The notes beneath the pieces are model-generated. The model searched no databases. It was not told where the DNA came from and saw only the letters and a program-made list of their open reading frames with translations. Shown here piece after piece: positions 1 to 6,608 of a stretch of 37,461 bases of DNA. Location of the stretch: assembly GCA_015067635.1 (NCBI GenBank), contig SVMA01000017.1:1-37461 (forward strand), given 5' to 3'. The DNA is from Oscillospiraceae bacterium (GTDB lineage: Bacteria > Bacillota > Clostridia > Oscillospirales > Oscillospiraceae). Position 1 is the first letter of the stretch. The number at the start of each line of letters is the position of its first letter. A program made the translations under genes and the position numbers.

Positions 1-86
1 TGTTCCCATACCGAACACAGAAGTTAAGCTCATTTGCGCTGACGATAGTTGCCGGGTGACTGGCTGTGAAAATAAGTAATGCGGAC
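1..86 (+). rRNA. rrf: 5S ribosomal RNA, 3' part
   Basis: The window opens in the conserved 5S core (CCGAACACAGAAGTTAAGC near positions 11-29), followed by the usual helix IV/V region with GTAGTTGCC-like and GGGTGACTGG-like segments. The 5' end lies outside the window, so only about the last three quarters are present. The exact 3' end is approximate. A strong terminator follows directly, consistent with the end of an rRNA operon. Confidence 0.9.
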
Positions 87-94
87 ATTAATAG

Positions 95-124
95 CGCCTC
101 CACTTAAATGTGGAGGCGTTTTTT
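95..124 (+). terminator. Intrinsic terminator after 5S rRNA
   Basis: A perfect 9-bp stem, CGCCTCCAC (95-103) with GTGGAGGCG (110-118), and a 6-nt loop are followed by six T. It ends the rRNA transcript. It lies just beyond the end of the minus-strand phosphatase gene. Confidence 0.9.
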
Positions 125-129
125 ATGTG

Positions 130-711
130 TTACAGGGGAGGAATGTTCCAACTTACAACTCTCCATTGCCCTTCGGTAAATTCTATAATACAAATACTGC
201 CGTTACCGGGCAGTGCAATAGGTGCCAGCGTTGTCATATGCAGGACATAGCTTAATACTGCACCGATTGTACATCCGTGTGTGAAAACTGCCACGTTTCC
301 CACATGGGCTTTTGAGACTTCTGTAAGGAATTCCCCAATTCGGTGCATAAGCATTGTAAAATTTTCGCCGCCATAGGGCGTAAAATCAGCGCTTTGCCGA
401 TTGGCAAGAAATTCGTTGCCGTACTTTTCCGTGCAATCGGAGATTGTGCATCCACCCAGCTACCCAACGTCAATTTCTCTTAAGCGGGCATCCAAGTGCT
501 TTTCGGCGGAAGGCAAAGCATATTCCGCTGTCTGAATCGCTCTTGTCAGGTCGCCTGTATAGACCTTCTCAAAATCTACCTAACGGAGAAAATTTCCGGC
601 ATTACTGCCGTCCTGTTTGCCGGAATCGGTAAGGGGAACATCAAGCCATCCGGCAAAGCTGTTTGTAAGATTTGCGGCACTTTGTCCATGTCGCACCAAG
701 TAAACTCTCAT
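130..711 (-). pseudogene. Histidine phosphatase family protein with two in-frame TAG codons
   Basis: Reading the minus strand from ATG at 711 gives 193 codons in a single frame with no frameshift, interrupted only by TAG at codon 44 (582-580) and TAG at codon 84 (462-460), before a TAA at 132-130. The product has the phosphoglycerate-mutase/histidine-phosphatase signature: LVRHGQS at the N-terminus, the SSDL-like segment YTGDLTRAIQTAE, LREID, and the second catalytic histidine in VAVFTHGC. A GGGAGG ribosome site sits 8 nt upstream of the ATG. Family members are cytoplasmic phosphatases or mutases of diverse small substrates. The simplest reading is a young pseudogene; the alternative is UAG read-through, since no intact gene in the window uses TAG as its stop. 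Confidence 0.8.
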
Positions 712-828
712 GGATAATTCCTCCCAGTTATGTTATCCATAATTCTACTCCAATCCTCCGGGAATGTCAAGTTGATTGCACCAGTGACGGTAATTACGCT
801 GTTTTCTGCCTGAAATCCGGAGTTTTTC

Positions 829-857
829 TTGCTTTATTTCAGAAAATTCTATATAAT
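829..857 (+). promoter_or_regulatory. Promoter of the TraX-like gene
   Basis: TTGCTT (829-834), a 17-bp spacer and a perfect TATAAT (852-857) lie about 20 bp upstream of the start at 878. The rest of 712-828 shows nothing else that I can support. Confidence 0.6.
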
Positions 858-877
858 AAGCACCGGAGGCGATGAAT

Positions 878-1627
878 ATGTCTGCACTGATGCTTCGGGT
901 TATTGCTTGTGTGGCAATGCTTATGGACCACATTGGCTACCAATATGGAATAGCGTTCTTCCGTATCATTGGTAGAATTGCATTTCCAATCTATGTATAT
1001 CTCATTTGTAACGGGTATCGGCATACCTCTAACCGACTGCGATATGCGCTTCGGTTGGGTATCTTTGCGATGATTGCCCAAGTGCCTTTTGCGCTTTACA
1101 GTTACGGAAGATTCGTATACTCGGATTGGAATGTGATGGTTACGCTGTTGCTGGGCCTTTTATGTATATGGACAGCAGATGCAATGCTCAAAAAGCCGAT
1201 TCTTCGCTGGTTTTCTCCTGTGCCGGCATTGCTGATCTGTGCGCTGTATTATTTCGGCTTTATTGAGTCGAGTTACGGTTCTTGCGGAGTAATCATGGCG
1301 ATGGTGTTCCACTTTGCGGATGGAAAGACCATTCGCTGCCGCTTCCTGATGATAGCAGGAGTGGTGCTCTCGATCTACCATGGGTATGGAATCGCGATAG
1401 GCTTGGGGCTTTTGAAGTCAATTTTGGGCATTGGAAATTTCGTACTGCCGACAGTAACTGCATGGAGCTTGAAGCAGGCGTATGCCTTGCTTGCGTTGAT
1501 ATTCATTTTTGCTTATAATGGGGAAAAAGGCAAATATCCCCAAAATCGTGCGTTGGCAAAGGCTTGCCAATATGGGTTCTATGCATTCTATCCTGTTCAT
1601 TTGCTCATTTTATGGTTGATCCGCTGA
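878..1627 (+). CDS. TraX family membrane protein
   Basis: This is a 249-residue, very hydrophobic protein with about eight likely membrane helices. The N-terminal pattern (a hydrophobic helix, then LMDHIG, then GRIAFPIYVYLICNGY) is typical of the TraX family, first named for F-pilin N-acetylation but widespread in Firmicute chromosomes, where its substrate is unknown and where it resembles membrane acyltransferases. I chose ATG 878 because GGAGG at 865-869 is 8 nt away; the in-frame ATG at 872 would leave only 2 nt. It has its own promoter and stops 15 bp before the pseudouridine synthase gene, so the two may be co-transcribed. The family call is firm; the acyl acceptor cannot be deduced. Confidence 0.85.
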   Translation: MSALMLRVIACVAMLMDHIGYQYGIAFFRIIGRIAFPIYVYLICNGYRHTSNRLRYALRLGIFAMIAQVPFALYSYGRFVYSDWNVMVTLLLGLLCIWTADAMLKKPILRWFSPVPALLICALYYFGFIESSYGSCGVIMAMVFHFADGKTIRCRFLMIAGVVLSIYHGYGIAIGLGLLKSILGIGNFVLPTVTAWSLKQAYALLALIFIFAYNGEKGKYPQNRALAKACQYGFYAFYPVHLLILWLIR

Positions 1628-1642
1628 TAAGCCGGAGGACGT

Positions 1643-2275
1643 ATGGAAATTATTTATTGCGATAACGCCATCGTTGTTTGCGTGAAGCCCCCGCGGGTGC
1701 TGTCCACAGATGAACCGGGCGGCATGCCGGATTTGGTGCGGCAGGCGTTGGGGAACCCCGCTGCGGATGTACGTACGGTGCATCGGCTGGACAGAGTGGT
1801 GGGCGGTTTGATGGTGCTGGCAAGGAATGCGAACGCGGCAGCACAGCTGTCCCAACAAATCCGGGAGGGTATATTTGAAAAAGAATACCATGCAGTTGTG
1901 CATGGCATTCCAAATGAAAAAACAGGGACATTTCGGGATCTGCTGATCCGAAATAAAGCGCGAAAAATAACAATGGTGGTGCAGGAACCGGAAAAAGGTG
2001 CGCAAGAAGCGGTGCTGCATTATCAGGTTCTGAAACAGCAGGAGCAAATGTCGCTGGTTGGCATTCGGTTGGAAACGGGAAGAACACACCAAATCCGTGT
2101 GCAATTTTCCAGCAGAGGGATGCCGTTGGTAGGAGAAAGGAAGTACAGCACATTGGAAGACAGCTGTGAAATAGCACTGCTGTCCAGCCGGTTGTGTTTT
2201 AATCATCCCGTCACGCTTGAGCGTATGACATTCTCCATAAAACCGCCAAACAGTTATCCGTGGAGTGCTTTTTGA
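1643..2275 (+). CDS. RluA-family RNA pseudouridine synthase
   Basis: A 210-residue protein with the family II pseudouridine synthase catalytic motif VHRLDR (aspartate 50) followed by the GGLMVLA stretch, and the C-terminal GRTHQIRVQF motif. It lacks the N-terminal S4 RNA-binding domain of RluC/RluD, so it is a short single-domain member, like RluA or TruC. It should isomerise uridine in rRNA or tRNA; the exact position cannot be read from sequence. In the common HRLDxxTSG motif the TSG is replaced here by VGG, a small deviation. It starts 15 bp after traX. Its last 22 bp overlap the convergent yaiI-type gene. Confidence 0.88.
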   Translation: MEIIYCDNAIVVCVKPPRVLSTDEPGGMPDLVRQALGNPAADVRTVHRLDRVVGGLMVLARNANAAAQLSQQIREGIFEKEYHAVVHGIPNEKTGTFRDLLIRNKARKITMVVQEPEKGAQEAVLHYQVLKQQEQMSLVGIRLETGRTHQIRVQFSSRGMPLVGERKYSTLEDSCEIALLSSRLCFNHPVTLERMTFSIKPPNSYPWSAF

Positions 2276-2697
2276 AGCATCTGCTCCAGACTCTGCTGGA
2301 ACGCGGCATCCTGCGCGGAAGTGCGCTTTTTCGGCCCTTTGGTGCGGCCTCCGGATGCCCGATATTGACGGGATTCATGGCGCTGAAACAGAAGTGCGTC
2401 AATGTTTTCGTTGGTATAAGTCCATCCGTCCTGGTGGAGTACGCAGGCGTTTTTTGCAAGGCACATGGAGGCAACGCCATAATCCTGAGTAATGACCAAG
2501 TCGCCGGATTTTACACGGTTTGCAATGGCGAAATCCACGCTGTCCGCCCCTTTGTCACAGACGAGAGTAACCGCACCGGTATGTTCTATGCGATGGGCGG
2601 TATCACATAGAAGGTAGCAGGGGATTTGATAGGCAGTGCATAGTGAAACGGCTATGCTAACTACAGGACAAGCATCTGCGTCAATCAATACGTTCAT
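2254..2697 (-). CDS. YaiI/YqxD family (UPF0178) protein
   Basis: A 147-residue protein starting MNVLIDADACPV, the hallmark of the YaiI/YqxD family, with further conserved segments VCDKGADSVDFAIAN, SGDLVITQDYGVA and the basic tail GGRTKGPKKRT. The aspartate pattern and fold prediction relate the family to PIN/NYN-type nucleases, but no activity is established. It is convergent with the pseudouridine synthase gene and overlaps it by 22 bp. It is divergent from the cysteine-rich protein gene, with a 59-bp AT-rich intergenic region that probably holds both promoters. Confidence 0.9.
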   Translation of the reverse strand: MNVLIDADACPVVSIAVSLCTAYQIPCYLLCDTAHRIEHTGAVTLVCDKGADSVDFAIANRVKSGDLVITQDYGVASMCLAKNACVLHQDGWTYTNENIDALLFQRHESRQYRASGGRTKGPKKRTSAQDAAFQQSLEQMLQKALHG

Positions 2698-2756
2698 GAA
2701 ATCACCTCATATCGCTATTATATCATATCAAATAAGAAATGAGAAGGAGAAAGACT

Positions 2757-3035
2757 ATGGCGAGCAGTCGTTATTTTCAAAACAGGGAATGTGAGTATTT
2801 CCCGTGCCATGAGGGAGCAGATCCGGATAATTTCAGTTGTCTGTTTTGCTATTGTCCTCTGTATGCACTGGGAGATGCATGCGGTGGTGCCTTTATATAT
2901 ACGGAAAGTGGCATCAAGGACTGTTCGAAGTGTTTGAAGCCCCACAGAGCAGAAAACTATGAATGTATGATGGAAAAAATGCCTCTCATACTGGAAATTG
3001 TGAAAAAGAAGGGCACGGATGCGGATAAGCCTTGA
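2757..3035 (+). CDS. Cysteine-rich small domain protein
   Basis: A 92-residue protein. Cysteines lie in ECEYFPCH, NFSCLFCYCPLY, DACGG and KDCSKCLKPH, giving nine cysteines plus histidines in about 60 residues. This matches the cysteine-rich small domain family (Pfam PF04071 as I recall it), predicted to bind a metal or iron-sulfur cluster and often found near cobalamin genes, although no cobalamin genes are present here. ATG 2757 is chosen because AAGGAGA (2744-2750) is 6 nt upstream; an in-frame ATG at 2739 lies before that site. No signal peptide. It sits immediately upstream of tRNA-Ser. Confidence 0.8.
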   Translation: MASSRYFQNRECEYFPCHEGADPDNFSCLFCYCPLYALGDACGGAFIYTESGIKDCSKCLKPHRAENYECMMEKMPLILEIVKKKGTDADKP

Positions 3036-3077
3036 TTTTTTGCTTGGATATTGATATAATATCCAAGCTGTCAGTAT

Positions 3078-3168
3078 GGAGATGTACCCAAGTGGCTGAA
3101 GGGTGCGGATTCGAAATCCGCTAGGCGTCGCAAGGCGTGCGGGGGTTCAAATCCCTCCATCTCCGCCA
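3078..3168 (+). tRNA. tRNA-Ser (anticodon CGA)
   Basis: The acceptor stem GGAGATG (3078-3084) pairs with CATCTCC (3158-3164), followed by G73 and an encoded CCA (3166-3168). The anticodon stem GCGGA/TCCGC surrounds the loop TTCGAAA, giving anticodon CGA at 3112-3114. A long variable arm typical of class II tRNA-Ser (about 3122-3140) and the T arm with GGTTCAAATCC are present. The terminator hairpin starts within the CCA end. Confidence 0.95.
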
Positions 3169-3206
3169 ATAAGAACGCCACCCTTCAGGGTGGCGTTCTT
3201 ATTGGC
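3166..3206 (+). terminator. Long perfect hairpin after tRNA-Ser
   Basis: GCCAATAAGAACGCCACCC, a TTCA loop and the exact complement GGGTGGCGTTCTTATTGGC form a stem of about 19 bp starting in the tRNA discriminator/CCA end (3165-3206). There is no long T tract after it, so it could be a terminator, a tRNA processing signal or one arm of the repeat described next. Confidence 0.6.
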
Positions 3207-3392
3207 AGAAATAGAAGTGAGGGATTTGAACCGATATGAATGCAACAGTCCGGTGGACTGTTGCCCAACCGGGCTCGACCGGTTGGAACCATAATTTTCG
3301 CCTTGGGCGAAAATGCAAATCAAATCCCTCCATCGAACCCTTCAGGGTGGCGTTCTTATTGGCAGAAATAGAAGTGAGGGATTTGAACCGAT
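3181..3392. repeat. Composite repeat with 55-bp direct repeats and three internal hairpins
   Basis: Two identical 55-bp copies, 3181-3235 and 3338-3392, flank 102 bp of structured DNA. Inside are three hairpins: GCAACAGTCC/GGACTGTTGC (3242-3264), CCAACCGG/CCGGTTGG (3265-3286) and ATTTTCGCC/GGCGAAAAT (3294-3314). An 11-bp outer helix, GAGGGATTTGA (3219-3229) with TCAAATCCCTC (3320-3330), closes all three into a multibranch fold. On the minus strand the 55-bp repeat contains GGTTCAAATCCCTC and GCCAATAAGAACGCCACCC, both also found at the 3' end of the adjacent tRNA-Ser. It therefore looks like a tRNA-derived, non-coding repeat. No convincing protein gene lies here. Confidence 0.8.
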
Positions 3393-3424
3393 GTAAATGA
3401 TAAACATAGCACCGGAGGGATATT

Positions 3425-3979
3425 ATGGCTGTAGGAATGAAAATAACAGCAGGCTTATCGCTTCTGATAACGGTCGTCTGCGGTGTGTTATTTATGGAAA
3501 CAGCAAATGACATTCTGCTGACATTAACGATAACCTTTGGCACAACAGCCTACCATTTTTTGATGCGTTTACTTGTGGGCACGATCGTAAACGGGATACT
3601 GCACAACAAAGTGAATCATAGCAAAATATGGTTTCGTGTTAGCAAAACAGAGCAGAAAATATATGTTTGGCTGAAGGTTAAGAACTGGAAAAACAAAATG
3701 CCAACCTATGATGAAACGCTTTTTAACAGACACCTGCATTCCTGGGTTGAAATTGTCCAGGCAATGTGTCAATCGGAAATCGTGCACGAAATAATTGTTG
3801 TCCTTAGCTTTTTGCCGATTGTTTTCGCCGTTTGGTTTGGAGCATTTCCTGTTTTTGCAATAACCTCGGTTTTAGCGGCAGGATTTGATCTTGCGTTTGT
3901 AGTGCTGCAAAGATATAACCGTCCGCGTGTTATAAAACTGATACAGAAAGGCGCGTGTGCCAATGAAAAATCTATATGA
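3425..3979 (+). CDS. Uncharacterised membrane protein
   Basis: A 184-residue protein with two hydrophobic segments near the N-terminus (about residues 5-25 and 28-58), a basic cytoplasmic-looking middle with WKNKMPTYD, then a second pair of hydrophobic segments after SEIVHEIIVVLSFLPIVF, ending in QRYNRPRVIKLI. The combination of the EIVHE motif and the RYNRPR motif resembles proteins often annotated as glycosyl-4,4'-diaponeurosporenoate acyltransferase-like in Firmicutes; I recall this resemblance but cannot verify it, and carotenoid genes are not nearby. GGAGG (3413-3417) is 7 nt from ATG 3425. Its end overlaps the start of the CPBP protease gene, so the two are probably translationally coupled. 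Confidence 0.65.
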   Translation: MAVGMKITAGLSLLITVVCGVLFMETANDILLTLTITFGTTAYHFLMRLLVGTIVNGILHNKVNHSKIWFRVSKTEQKIYVWLKVKNWKNKMPTYDETLFNRHLHSWVEIVQAMCQSEIVHEIIVVLSFLPIVFAVWFGAFPVFAITSVLAAGFDLAFVVLQRYNRPRVIKLIQKGACANEKSI

Positions 3980-4688
3980 AAAGAGCAAAATTTGGTTTGC
4001 AATCGTTTGGATCGTCTGCTATGTAATCGGTGCAAGCTGTGCCGATGAGCTGTCAATGCTTGTGAATTTGGAGAAAAGCTTTACGGTTGTATTTCTGGCA
4101 ATTATGGCAGTGGTTGCCATCGTCTGGATGAAAAAGGACGGACGGTTTGACGAATTCGGGCTTTGTAAAGCAGAAATAAAAGCAAGAGAATTGCTCTGGT
4201 ACATACCCCTTATTATAATTACTTCCTGCAACCTTTGGTTTGGTATTACGGCAAACCTAAAAGTCCATGTCGCAGCCTTCTATATTCTCAGTATGTTGTT
4301 TGTGGGATTTTTGGAGGAGATCATTTTCCGCGGCTTCTTATTCAAGGCAATGTGTGAGAATAATCTGAAATCAGCAATAATTGTTTCAAGTGTTACTTTT
4401 GGTATCGGGCATTTTGTAAATCTTATCAATGGAAGCGGTGCTGAGCTGATTCCAAATATATGCCAGGTTGTGTCGGCGATTGCGATCGGTTTTCTGTTTG
4501 TTGTTTTGTTTTATAAAACGAAAAGCTTGTGGGCTTGTATTGTTTCCCACGGTGTCCTTAATTCGCTTAGTGCCTTTGCTGTGGACATAACGAACGCTCA
4601 ACAGATTATTGTGTCTGCCATTGTCTCGGTTACTGCCGTGCTTTATGCGCTGTACTTGCTAAAGCGGATAAAATGTCATACAGCGTAA
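3963..4688 (+). CDS. CPBP family intramembrane glutamic endopeptidase
   Basis: A 241-residue protein with about seven to eight membrane helices and the three ABI/CPBP (Rce1-like) motifs: FLEEIIFRG (paired glutamates and arginine), FGIGHFVN and SHGVLNS. These residues form the membrane-buried active site of type II CAAX-prenyl-endopeptidase-like proteases. In bacteria, members act in bacteriocin self-immunity, peptide maturation or membrane stress; no bacteriocin gene is evident here. The start is ATG 3963 or GTG 3957; AAAGG at 3947-3951 favours the GTG by spacing, so the true N-terminus may have two more residues. It overlaps the preceding gene by 17-23 bp. Confidence 0.85.
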   Translation: MKNLYEKSKIWFAIVWIVCYVIGASCADELSMLVNLEKSFTVVFLAIMAVVAIVWMKKDGRFDEFGLCKAEIKARELLWYIPLIIITSCNLWFGITANLKVHVAAFYILSMLFVGFLEEIIFRGFLFKAMCENNLKSAIIVSSVTFGIGHFVNLINGSGAELIPNICQVVSAIAIGFLFVVLFYKTKSLWACIVSHGVLNSLSAFAVDITNAQQIIVSAIVSVTAVLYALYLLKRIKCHTA

Positions 4689-4751
4689 CAGCGCAGGTAT
4701 TATTGTGGTGTGCGGATTCCCGGTTGTACAGTAATAAAAAGGAGCGATTCT

Positions 4752-5753
4752 ATGAAAAAAACAGTCTATATAGAGGTTACTACGACGAGCCCCAGCTTCA
4801 ATTTGGCTCTGGAAGAGTATGTTTTTGAAAAAATGCCCAGAGATAGGGAGTATTTTCTTACATGGCGTAATGATAACGCAATTATCATCGGCCGCCATCA
4901 GAATACAGAAGCAGAAATCAATGAGGACTATGTAAGAGAAAAGAATATTCAGGTGGTTCGCCGGCTGTCCGGCGGTGGAGCAGTTTATCACGACCTGGGC
5001 AACCTGAATTTTACATTTATCGTGGATGCGCAGCCGGGGCAAAAAGTGGACTTGCGAAAATTCTGTCAGCCCATCGCAGATACCTTATGTAGTCTTGGTG
5101 CCAATGCCACAGTGGATGGCAGGAACGACATTTTGATCGATGGCATGAAGGTTTCCGGAAATGCCCAATATGTGCGGCAGGGTAGGGTGATGCACCACGG
5201 TACGATTTTGTTTGACTCGGACATGTCTGTGTTGGGACAGGCTTTGCGGCCGGATCCGGCAAAGGTACAGGCCAAGGGTGTAAAATCTGTTCGCAGCCGT
5301 GTCACCAATGTCCGCCCTTGCTTACATCGGGAGATGACGTTGGAGGAATTTCGGGAAGCATTGTCCAGTGCTTTGATGAAGGACGGTTTTGAACGGTATG
5401 AGCTGACAAAGCAGGATATCGAAGCGATTTCCGTAATGGAACAAAAATACAAAAGTCACGCATGGAACTACGGGTATTGCGCACCAAATGCAATCGTGCG
5501 GAGAAAACGGATAGAGGGTTGCGGCACAGTTACGGCACATATTACTATGCGCGGTGAGTTAGTGGGAGCGCTGGAGCTCTACGGCGACTTTTTCAGTACA
5601 TTGCCGCCGGAGGAGATGTGTAGCCGATTGGTTGGGTTACCCCTTCGGGAGGCTTCCTTGCGTTGTGCGTTGGAAGGATGCAATGTTTCAGACTACATCA
5701 CCGGCTTGGACAGCGATTCATTCGCGGCACTGTTGTGCGAAAATGAGGGATGA
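4752..5753 (+). CDS. lplA: Lipoate-protein ligase A
   Basis: A 333-residue cytoplasmic enzyme that activates free lipoate with ATP and transfers it to a lysine of lipoyl domains. Diagnostic segments are GRHQNTEAEIN, the glycine-rich VVRRLSGGGAVYHDLGN, and NDILIDGMKVSGNAQY with the catalytic lysine. The C-terminal third matches the accessory domain of full-length LplA. ATG 4752 is chosen because GGAG (4741-4744) is 7 nt upstream. It lies directly before the regulator-transporter-E2-E1 locus on the same strand, and the E2 there has two lipoyl domains, so that protein is the obvious client. It is separated from the regulator by 90 bp that hold the regulator's own promoter. Confidence 0.93.
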   Translation: MKKTVYIEVTTTSPSFNLALEEYVFEKMPRDREYFLTWRNDNAIIIGRHQNTEAEINEDYVREKNIQVVRRLSGGGAVYHDLGNLNFTFIVDAQPGQKVDLRKFCQPIADTLCSLGANATVDGRNDILIDGMKVSGNAQYVRQGRVMHHGTILFDSDMSVLGQALRPDPAKVQAKGVKSVRSRVTNVRPCLHREMTLEEFREALSSALMKDGFERYELTKQDIEAISVMEQKYKSHAWNYGYCAPNAIVRRKRIEGCGTVTAHITMRGELVGALELYGDFFSTLPPEEMCSRLVGLPLREASLRCALEGCNVSDYITGLDSDSFAALLCENEG

Positions 5754-5773
5754 AATTCTTCTGAGAATGGGTG

Positions 5774-5830
5774 TTGACAAAATGTTATATTGGTGTTAAA
5801 ATCAAGTTATTAACATGATAAATATAACAT
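5774..5830 (+). promoter_or_regulatory. Promoter and ATGTTAT/ATAACAT operator of the DeoR-type gene
   Basis: TTGACA (5774-5779), a 17-bp spacer and TAAAAT (5797-5802) form a near-consensus promoter. ATGTTATAT (5782-5790) lies inside the spacer, and its exact inverted partner ATATAACAT lies at 5822-5830; a further TTAACAT is at 5810-5816. The same words recur at the E2 promoter, which supports an operator bound by the adjacent regulator (autoregulation). Confidence 0.7.
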
Positions 5831-5843
5831 TTAGAGGTTCGTT

Positions 5844-6593
5844 ATGCATAGTGTTCGTCAAAAAACAATCCGGGACTTCATTGAATCACGGCAGATTGTG
5901 ACCATTAAGGACTTGCAAAATCTCTTTCCGCAAGTGTCCTTGATGACAATACATCGGGATCTGCATGCTCTGGAGCAAAGCGGTGCGGTGGTCAAGATTC
6001 GAGGGGGAGCCCGGGCGGTGAGGCACACCGGTGATCCCGGGTTTGAAGTGCGGTTACAGGAGAATAATGCCGGCAAGCTGGCTATGGCCCAGAAGGCGCT
6101 TTCCCTGATCCAGCCGGGAAGTACCATTTTCCTGGATGCCAGTACCACGAATCTGACTCTGGCGCGGGTAATGCCGAATTTGAATTTGAATATCTTTACC
6201 ACAGGGCCCAATATCGCCATCGAACTGTGCAAGCTGAGCGACCCCAGTATTACCCTGTGCTGTGGAAATCTGAATCGTAAAACCATGTCTCTTTCGGGAC
6301 AGAATACCTTGGATATGTTGGCAAAAATCAATATCGATTTGGCTTTTATCGGTGTTTCCGGATGTTCGGCAGAAACGGGCTTTACCTGCGGTACGGAAGG
6401 GGATATGACGGTAAAGGCCATGGTGCTCCGCAAGGCCCGCACAAAGGTGATCATGTGCGACAAGGAAAAGTTCAGCCGACTGATGCCCTATACCTTTGCT
6501 ACTTTTTCGGATGTGGATTATTTTATTTCGGACGATGCAGTGCCGGAAGCTGTTCTGGCGGCGCTTAAGGCAGGAAACACAACGTTATTATGA
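5844..6593 (+). CDS. DeoR family transcriptional regulator
   Basis: A 249-residue regulator with an N-terminal winged helix-turn-helix (about residues 5-58; TIKDLQNLFPQVSLMTIHRD) and the DeoR signature around AVVKIRGGAR. The C-terminal two thirds form the phosphosugar-isomerase-like sensor domain (FLDASTTNLTLARVMPN, then FIGVSG). DeoR proteins usually repress sugar or polyol operons and respond to a phosphorylated intermediate. The ATG follows AGAGG by 6 nt. The gene precedes an MFS transporter with a short gap, and ATGTTAT-type operators occur both at its own promoter and at the E2 promoter, so it most likely controls the whole locus including the dehydrogenase operon. Confidence 0.9.
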   Translation: MHSVRQKTIRDFIESRQIVTIKDLQNLFPQVSLMTIHRDLHALEQSGAVVKIRGGARAVRHTGDPGFEVRLQENNAGKLAMAQKALSLIQPGSTIFLDASTTNLTLARVMPNLNLNIFTTGPNIAIELCKLSDPSITLCCGNLNRKTMSLSGQNTLDMLAKINIDLAFIGVSGCSAETGFTCGTEGDMTVKAMVLRKARTKVIMCDKEKFSRLMPYTFATFSDVDYFISDDAVPEAVLAALKAGNTTLL

Positions 6594-6608
6594 TAGAGGG
6601 GACGCCTT

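Noticed and set aside
130-711. Pyrrolysine coding as the explanation for the TAG codons
   Set aside because: No pyl genes or methylamine methyltransferase genes are in the window; the phosphatase would not be expected to contain pyrrolysine.
3103-3294. Small open frame over tRNA-Ser and the repeat
   Set aside because: It runs through the tRNA and the hairpins and has no coding character.
3181-3392. Direct repeats considered as a CRISPR remnant
   Set aside because: Only two 55-bp copies with one 102-bp palindromic interval, no cas genes; the interval is itself structured.
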